A stretch of 64,000 bases of DNA from Cyclobacteriaceae bacterium. Its GTDB lineage: Bacteria; Bacteroidota; Bacteroidia; Cytophagales; Cyclobacteriaceae. Position numbers and translations under genes: made by a program. Location: contig JANQKF010000004.1 of the NCBI GenBank assembly GCA_028281285.1, forward strand, positions 32,264 through 96,263, in the 5' to 3' direction. This document shows, piece after piece, positions 58,087 to 64,000 of this stretch. The notes beneath the pieces are model-generated. The model was not told the origin of the DNA, searched no databases, and worked only from the letters and a program-made list of their open reading frames with translations. Positions within the stretch are counted from its first letter, which is position 1. Each line of letters starts with the position of its first letter.

Positions 58087-60696
58087 CTATTCATTTCTTA
58101 GGCTATCTACAGGATTGGCTCGAGCTGATTTAACTGTTTGAAAACCAACGGTCAACCATGAAATTATCAATATGATCAATCCGGCAAAAAGAAAATGACT
58201 CAGGCTCAGCTCAATGCCAAATGCGAAATTTTGGATCCATTCCCGAGCGATGAAATAGGAGATGGGCAATCCAATGATCAATGCTCCAATAACCATTCTG
58301 GTAAAGTCGGAGGAAAGTAGATAAACAATTCTCCAAACTCCTGAACCCAGCACCTTTCGTATTCCTATTTCTTTGGAGCGCCTTTCAGCAGTAAACGAGG
58401 TCAGCCCAAGTAACCCAAGACATGAAATGATAATGGCTACCAGAGCAAAAGACTTTGCCAACGAGGCCACTTGTTTTTCCCCTTCATACATGGCTTGATA
58501 GGCACTATCTACAAAACCAAAATGGAAGGGAGAACCATGACTCAGATCAAGGAAGGTTTCTTCTAAGCGTCTGATCGTTTCCGCTTCTGTTCCGGCTTGT
58601 ACCTTAACAAAGGTTTGTGTAAGGTCATCAGTTACAGGATGGATCATGGTTGGACTAATCTCCTCATAAAGTGTTTCGACATTGAAGTCCTTGACAATTC
58701 CAACTATTTGCTTGTCGCGGCCCCAAAGCTTGATGGTCATACCGACAGGGTTTTCAAGTCGCATTTTCCTTACGGCTGTCTCATTAAGTATGATTTTGTT
58801 AAACTCGTTGGGTCTGTCGGGCTCTATTGATCTTCCTTCAACCAACTCAATGCCCATGGTTTCAATAAAACCTACTCCGGTTTCCAGATTTAAAAAACTC
58901 AATCTTTCGTTTGGCTCTTTGCCTGGCCAACTAACTCCTCCGGTTCTGCCAAAATCGCCTGTCAGATCATGCGCTGCTCCGGCTGCATTTAATACTCCAG
59001 GTATTCCTTTGATTTGATTCAGTAGCGTTTGGAAGTCGTCCTCATCGATGCCACTATTGGAGAAATAGAGCAGATTGTCACGGTTGTAACCGAGGTTTTT
59101 CGTGTGAATGTAATCAATCTGATTGGTGATAATTAAGACGCTTACAATCAAAATGATACTGGCAGAAAACTGGAAGATAACCAAGCCCTTTCTTGCCCAA
59201 ATATCCCCAAATGAACCTGCGATTTTGCCCTTTAGAGAGGCGATTGCTTTTAGTCTCGAGAGGTATAGTGCGGGGTAACTACCAGAGAGGACGGTAGTGA
59301 TCAACACGATAGCAAAAATGCCCATGATTAGGTTTGGAGTGAATGTGAGTTCAAGGCTTTTGCCGGTCAATAGGTTAAAGAATGGTAGCACTGCTGTTAC
59401 CAATACGAGACTGAGTATTGAGGCCAGAACAGTGAGGAGTAAGGCCTCTGTAAAGTACTGTTGAATCAAAGAGCCACGGAGCGCCCCAAGCGCCTTTTTT
59501 ACCCCCAGTTCCTTCAGCCGGGTGTTGGCTTTTGCTGTGGAAAGATTCATGAAGTTGATACAGGCAATGACTAAAACAACTAGCCCTACCAGGCTGAAGA
59601 GTCTTACATAGGCGATACGTCCTCCTACAATTTTACCCTCTTCGTAATTGCCGTTCAGGTATCTTTCTGAAAATTTCTGCGCAAAGACTTTCGACTGTGC
59701 TCTTGGTTCAAATGTCTCTACCAAACCGTAGATAGACTGGTTGAACTGTTCAAGGTCGACACCCGCGTTTAAAGTCACAAAAGTCAGGGGATTGTTGCTG
59801 TTCCATCTGAGGAAATCGGCCCCTTCTGTATCCAGGTATTCTTGCATATTGAAGAGCATGTCAAACTGCAGAGTGGAATTGCCGGGAACATTTTTAAAAA
59901 CACCGACTACGATATATTCTTTATCGATGGCTTCATTCTGGAACTTAATCGTTTGACCCATTGCGTCCACAGAACCGAAAAGTTTGGTTGCCAATTCTTG
60001 AGAAATCAATACACCGCTTGGCTGTGTGAAGATGGTATTTTGATCTCCAAATTGCATCGGGAAACTGAAAATTTCGAAGAAGTATTCATCTACGAATTGC
60101 TCGTTAACCTGGAAATAATTGTTGTTGGAAATTGCGTAACTGAATCCATCGAAATGGTCGTGTGGTAAGACTGTGGTACCAAACTCCACTTCAGGATACC
60201 GCTCCATAAGCGTGGAACCCAGCAGTGCTGGTGTCCACTGGAATGTCATAATTCCTGCACTGGTTTCTGCATTCTGTAATACTTGGTACAGGTTGGGTTC
60301 GTTTTCATGAAATCTATCCATACTTAGCTCGTCTGACACCCAGAGGTAAATGAGCAGCGTAGAGGCCAGGCCTGTAGCGAGTCCGATGAGATTGATGAAA
60401 AAAGTGCTTTTGAAGCGCTTAAAGCTTCGGAACGAGATTAAGATGTTGTGTTTGAACATAGCAATGTTGTTAATTGAGTATTGACTTTTGCCTTTGAAAA
60501 AAAGATGAATGACGATACCAAGAGCTTCTATTAGATAGATCAATTTGGCTCTTCGAATTCCTTTCGTTTTTACATTTATTCTGAATAGTTCTTCAAGGTC
60601 CCAAAGTGCAGTCGATTGAAAATCATAAGAACAGAAGCTTTCGAGGAGCCATTTGCCAAGTCTGGGTGGTTTTATTTCCTTTTTCTTGATAGACAT
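58087..60696 (-). CDS. MacB/FtsX-type ABC permease with N-terminal prefix domain
   Basis: 869 residues. Cytoplasmic prefix of about 85 residues (LGKWLLESFCSYDFQSTALW then DLEELFRINVKTKG), the first membrane helix (FFINLIGLATGLASTLLIYL), a periplasmic domain, FtsX block ANTRLKELGVKKALGALRGS, the second periplasmic domain with GIVKDFNVETLYEEISP, and the last FtsX block RRSKEIGIRKVLGSGVWR, ending NPVDSLRNE. It is closely related to the 60707 product; the gap is 10 bases, so co-transcription is likely. No PadR or ATPase gene is seen in this stretch. It shares nucleotide-level similarity with its neighbour near the prefix region. Confidence 0.92.
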   Translation of the reverse strand: MSIKKKEIKPPRLGKWLLESFCSYDFQSTALWDLEELFRINVKTKGIRRAKLIYLIEALGIVIHLFFKGKSQYSINNIAMFKHNILISFRSFKRFKSTFFINLIGLATGLASTLLIYLWVSDELSMDRFHENEPNLYQVLQNAETSAGIMTFQWTPALLGSTLMERYPEVEFGTTVLPHDHFDGFSYAISNNNYFQVNEQFVDEYFFEIFSFPMQFGDQNTIFTQPSGVLISQELATKLFGSVDAMGQTIKFQNEAIDKEYIVVGVFKNVPGNSTLQFDMLFNMQEYLDTEGADFLRWNSNNPLTFVTLNAGVDLEQFNQSIYGLVETFEPRAQSKVFAQKFSERYLNGNYEEGKIVGGRIAYVRLFSLVGLVVLVIACINFMNLSTAKANTRLKELGVKKALGALRGSLIQQYFTEALLLTVLASILSLVLVTAVLPFFNLLTGKSLELTFTPNLIMGIFAIVLITTVLSGSYPALYLSRLKAIASLKGKIAGSFGDIWARKGLVIFQFSASIILIVSVLIITNQIDYIHTKNLGYNRDNLLYFSNSGIDEDDFQTLLNQIKGIPGVLNAAGAAHDLTGDFGRTGGVSWPGKEPNERLSFLNLETGVGFIETMGIELVEGRSIEPDRPNEFNKIILNETAVRKMRLENPVGMTIKLWGRDKQIVGIVKDFNVETLYEEISPTMIHPVTDDLTQTFVKVQAGTEAETIRRLEETFLDLSHGSPFHFGFVDSAYQAMYEGEKQVASLAKSFALVAIIISCLGLLGLTSFTAERRSKEIGIRKVLGSGVWRIVYLLSSDFTRMVIGALIIGLPISYFIAREWIQNFAFGIELSLSHFLFAGLIILIISWLTVGFQTVKSARANPVDSLRNE

Positions 60697-60706
60697 GATC
60701 TAGAGG

Positions 60707-63310
60707 TTATTCGCTTCGCAAGGAATCTACCGGGTTGGTTTTGGCTGCTTTGATCGTTTGAATTCCCACAGTCAACCAAGCGATCAGCAAAATGAGAGCT
60801 CCGGCTAATATGAAATAGCCGATGTTCAAGTCAATGCCGTAGGCGAAGTTTTGTATCCATTGCTTCGCGATGAAATAGGAGAGTGGTAACCCGATCACCA
60901 ATGCCATTACGACCATTTTGGTAAAATCTAAGGACAACATTTGAACGATCCTCCAATTACCTGACCCGAGCACTTTCCTTATTCCGATTTCCTTGGAGCG
61001 TTTTTCAGCTGTAAAGGTGGTTAGACCAATCAGTCCCAAACATGAAATAATTACGGCAATGATTGCGAAGAACTTCGAAAGAGACGAGATTCTCTTTTCA
61101 CTTCGGTACATGTCCTGATACTCATTATCCAGGAACGTGAACTCAAAGGGAATACCATTACTGAATTCTTCAAAACGTTCTTCAACTTGGCGCATGATAG
61201 TCGGTATATCTTCATCCTGAATTTTAACGATTGTACTGCTTAGCATCGGGTAGGCTTGGATAAGCGTTGGTCGAATGGTTTCATAGAGCGACTCAGCATG
61301 GAAATCCCTGACAACGCCTATGATTTCCTTTTCACGACCCCAGAGTTTGATAACTTGCCCGATTGGGTTTTCCATTCCCATTAGTTTAATGGCCGTTTCG
61401 TTGAAAATGATCTTTTTGTCTTCGTTGGCTCGACCTCTTTCGAATGTTCTGCCCTGTACCAGTTCAATTCCTACCGTCTCAATGAATCTGGGACTCATTT
61501 CAAGATTGATAAACAGAGTTTTTTCATCCGGTTTTTTTCCAGGCCAGCTCAATTGGGTGCTCCCGTGATCGCCAGTCAAATCGTGCCCGGTGGATGCAGT
61601 GCTGAGTACTCCTGGTATGGACTCCAGGGCGGACAGAAAGCCAGGATAAGCTGGGTCGTCAATTCCGGTATTATCAAACTTGATGATGTTGTGGCGATCA
61701 TAACCAAGGTTCTTGTTTTGGATATAGTCGACCTGCTTGGAGACAATCAACACGCTAAAAATCAGGATAATCGAGACTGAAAATTGAAATATGACGAGCC
61801 CTTTTCTAATCAGTAGTTCACTCAAACTTTTGACAAGTTTTCCTTTTAATGATTCAGTTGTTTTCAGCTTGGATAAATAAAGGGCTGGATAGCTCCCTGC
61901 CAGAACCCCTGTGCACAAAATGATGAGGCCGATGGCGATTCCGAGTTCAGCCGTGAAGTCAATTGAAAGTGTCTTTCCTGTGATCTGACCGAATTGTGGT
62001 AATAGTAATCTTACAATCAGCAGGGCCATGATGACCCCAATAATTGTCATCAAGAAGGATTCTGTATAATACTGCGCAAGCAACGCCTTTCTCTTGGCAC
62101 CGAGCGCTTTTTTCACGCCAATCTCTTTTAGCCTGCCTGTTGCTTTGGCAGTGCTAAGATTCATAAAGTTGATGCATGCGATTGCTAGAATGATGGAGGC
62201 GACAATGGAAAAAAGACGGACATAGGCTATTCTGCCACCAGCGACTTTTCCATTTTCATAAGAGCCCTTCAGATAGCGGTCCGAGAATTTTTGAACGAAC
62301 AGGGTGGAGCTCGATTTTGGAAGCTTGCTCTGAATAAGCTTTTCAATTTTAGCATCAAATTGTTCAGCAGAGGTTCCTTCTTTGAGCAGTACAACCACAT
62401 CTGGATTAGTGTTGCCCCATTCCTTCATGTATTTGTAAGCATCTATCATCACTTCTGCCCTCAACAGCATATCAAATTGCATGGATGAGTTATCAGGGAC
62501 GTCTTCGAAAATCCCACTGATCAAGTAGTCTCCTGACATTCTTCCTTCGTTCCAATGGAGGGTCTCACCAATAAGATCATCCACCGTTCCGTATACCTTT
62601 TGAGCTAAAGATTCTGAGATGAGCACTTCAGTCTTGTTCTCCAAAACAGCACTTGGATTGCCGGAGACCAGTGGGACAGACATGATCTTCATAAAGCCAG
62701 GGTCAACATATTGTGCTCTGGCCCTGTATTGTTCGTCCTTCAAAGAGATATACCCTTTACTGCCAAAAAACTCCGGAGCCCAAATCATGGATGCTGACTC
62801 CACCTCCGGATAATTCGCTATCAGTTCTTCTACCAATGGGCCGGGCATTGAGGTAGTTGTGGAGATGGCTCCATTATCACTGCGATTTCTCATGATCTGA
62901 TAGATTCGCGCGTCATTTTCATGGAATTTATCCATCGACATTTCATCGGCTACCCATAGATAAATGAGCAGGGTGGAAGCAAGTCCCGTGGCCAGACCGA
63001 TAAGATTGATCAAGAAAGTGGTTCTGAAACGTTTGAAGTTTCTGAAGGAGATTAAGATATTGTGTTTGAACATGGCGATTTTATTGGTTGAGTATTGACT
63101 TTTTCCTTTGAAAAAAAGGTGTGTAATGATGCTAAGTACTTCTATGGTATAGAGGAATTTGGCTTTCGAAAGACCTTTAGTTTTTATGTTGTGATAGAAC
63201 AGTTCTTCGAGATCCCATAGTGCTGTCGACAAGAAGTCATAAGAGCAGAAACTTTCAAGTAACCATCGTGCAAATCTTGGGGGTCTTTTATTTTTTTGCT
63301 CCAGACTCAT
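60707..63310 (-). CDS. MacB/FtsX-type ABC permease with N-terminal prefix domain
   Basis: 867 residues with the same layout as the 58087 product. Prefix ARWLLESFCSYDFLSTALWD and DLEELFYHNIKTKGL, first helix FLINLIGLATGLASTLLIYL, FtsX blocks TGRLKEIGVKKALGAKRKA and RSKEIGIRKVLGSGNWR, the second periplasmic domain with GVVRDFHAESLYETIRP, ending NPVDSLRSE. Upstream of it, the stop of the 63334 permease lies 23 bases away on the same strand, so three permeases form one probable operon. Confidence 0.92.
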   Translation of the reverse strand: MSLEQKNKRPPRFARWLLESFCSYDFLSTALWDLEELFYHNIKTKGLSKAKFLYTIEVLSIITHLFFKGKSQYSTNKIAMFKHNILISFRNFKRFRTTFLINLIGLATGLASTLLIYLWVADEMSMDKFHENDARIYQIMRNRSDNGAISTTTSMPGPLVEELIANYPEVESASMIWAPEFFGSKGYISLKDEQYRARAQYVDPGFMKIMSVPLVSGNPSAVLENKTEVLISESLAQKVYGTVDDLIGETLHWNEGRMSGDYLISGIFEDVPDNSSMQFDMLLRAEVMIDAYKYMKEWGNTNPDVVVLLKEGTSAEQFDAKIEKLIQSKLPKSSSTLFVQKFSDRYLKGSYENGKVAGGRIAYVRLFSIVASIILAIACINFMNLSTAKATGRLKEIGVKKALGAKRKALLAQYYTESFLMTIIGVIMALLIVRLLLPQFGQITGKTLSIDFTAELGIAIGLIILCTGVLAGSYPALYLSKLKTTESLKGKLVKSLSELLIRKGLVIFQFSVSIILIFSVLIVSKQVDYIQNKNLGYDRHNIIKFDNTGIDDPAYPGFLSALESIPGVLSTASTGHDLTGDHGSTQLSWPGKKPDEKTLFINLEMSPRFIETVGIELVQGRTFERGRANEDKKIIFNETAIKLMGMENPIGQVIKLWGREKEIIGVVRDFHAESLYETIRPTLIQAYPMLSSTIVKIQDEDIPTIMRQVEERFEEFSNGIPFEFTFLDNEYQDMYRSEKRISSLSKFFAIIAVIISCLGLIGLTTFTAEKRSKEIGIRKVLGSGNWRIVQMLSLDFTKMVVMALVIGLPLSYFIAKQWIQNFAYGIDLNIGYFILAGALILLIAWLTVGIQTIKAAKTNPVDSLRSE

Positions 63311-63333
63311 GATTTAAATAGATCTCGTTGAGT

Positions 63334-64000
63334 TTATTCACTCCTTAAGCTTTCCGTGACATTAATGTTGGCTGATTTGGCTGTTTGAGCCATAATCGTA
63401 AGCCAGGCAATTAGAATCATAAACACCCCGGAAGCTATAAATAGTACTGGTTCCAGATCAATCCTGTAGACGAAGCCTTCCAACCAACGCTGCATCAGGT
63501 AATAGCCGATCGGTAAGCCAATGAGAATGGCCAATAGAATTAGACCTAAAAAGTGGTTTGACAACAAACGAATGATGCCAAAATCGCTGGATCCCAGGAC
63601 TTTCCGGATCGCAATTTCCTTGAATCTCCTTTGGGTGCTGAATGCGGTGAGTGCCAACAAACCGAGGCATGAAATGGAAATGGCGATGGCAGAAAAGTAC
63701 TTCGATAAAGTAGCGGTCCTTTCCTCTTCTAAGTAAAGCTGTTGATACTGGTCATCAATGAACTTGAATTCGAATGGGTATCCAGGGTTTAAATCCGTGT
63801 GCAGTTTTTCGATCTGACTGATGGTCTCCCTTTGATTTTCTGCTCGGATTTTGGCTAAGAAATATTCTCCGTTGTCCGCCAAATTAAAAAAGAAGGGACC
63901 GATTTTCTCTTGAAATCCTTTAAAGTGAAAATCCTTTACGATTCCTATAATCTCTTTTCCATAGAATCTTTCTCCGATTGCGTTTTCAAAGCCAAAGAGG
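63334..64000 (-). CDS. MacB/FtsX-type ABC permease, N-terminal part outside window
   Basis: The frame runs from the window end to a stop at 63334 (222 codons seen) and is the C-terminal part of a third permease: second periplasmic domain GIVKDFHFKGFQEKIGPFFF, then the last FtsX block RRFKEIAIRKVLGSSDFG and three membrane helices, ending NVTESLRSE. The first base of the window end is in the middle of a codon. A TTG at 63882 begins an internal frame but is not the start. It lies directly upstream of the 60707 gene. Confidence 0.9.
   Translation of the reverse strand, partial: LFGFENAIGERFYGKEIIGIVKDFHFKGFQEKIGPFFFNLADNGEYFLAKIRAENQRETISQIEKLHTDLNPGYPFEFKFIDDQYQQLYLEEERTATLSKYFSAIAISISCLGLLALTAFSTQRRFKEIAIRKVLGSSDFGIIRLLSNHFLGLILLAILIGLPIGYYLMQRWLEGFVYRIDLEPVLFIASGVFMILIAWLTIMAQTAKSANINVTESLRSE

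Overview
The window looks like chromosome from a marine-type member of the Bacteroidota, most likely a Cytophagales relative (Roseivirga, Fulvivirga and Reichenbachiella are the sort of genera I have in mind). The grounds are a type IX secretion C-terminal domain, DUF1573 and DUF6515 proteins, ribosomal protein THX, promoter-like TAnnTTTG elements, Bacteroidota-style lipoprotein signals and arrays of orphan MacB/FtsX-type permeases next to a PadR regulator. The genus is inference. I see no phage, no CRISPR array and no complete insertion sequence.

Layout. 1-825 is the N-terminal part of a Bat-type VWA protein. 1258-6196 is a two-component system (GAF/PAS histidine kinase and NarL-type regulator) followed by two small secreted barrel-like proteins and a lipoprotein; the motif TTACCTA recurs upstream of the kinase and of both barrel-like genes, and is a perfect inverted repeat at the kinase. 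6402-16869 is ordinary: a zincin-like lipoprotein, tRNA-Arg, an aldo/keto reductase operon, two DUF2461 paralogues, LytTR and AraC regulators, a type IX-secreted hydrolase-like protein and a serine hydrolase. 17015-22544, between tRNA-Pro and tRNA-Ser, is the accessory stretch. It holds only proteins I do not recognise, a possible structured leader with three copies of one 10-mer, a gene that looks frameshifted, a compact operon of a Cys-tailed soluble protein with two membrane proteins, and several dispersed repeats.

22701-33770 has four large permeases, three in tandem on the minus strand and a divergent PadR-permease pair. 33794-41754 is housekeeping: RhlE helicase, TrkH/TrkA potassium uptake, an MscS channel, QueA, a serine hydrolase and ribosomal protein THX. 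41755-42351 holds a sigma-54-like promoter with nested inverted repeats ahead of a very acidic exported protein. 42412-57852 is a run of small metabolic and envelope genes: SnoaL-like and VOC proteins, the PxpABC 5-oxoprolinase, a MarR/flavin reductase operon with a perfect palindromic operator, an overlapping YHYH-MORN-SCO operon, a dienelactone hydrolase, an S9 peptidase and a CPBP protease. 57960-58026 resembles the end of an IS21-type element. 58087-64000 has two full permeases with N-terminal prefix domains and the 3' part of a third.

The best candidates for something undescribed are the TTACCTA-marked two-component locus, the 19.0-19.6 kb leader and small gene, the 20.2-21.7 kb operon, and the regulatory region before the acidic protein at 42001. 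All functions are assigned by reading translated sequence and motifs; no database search was possible.
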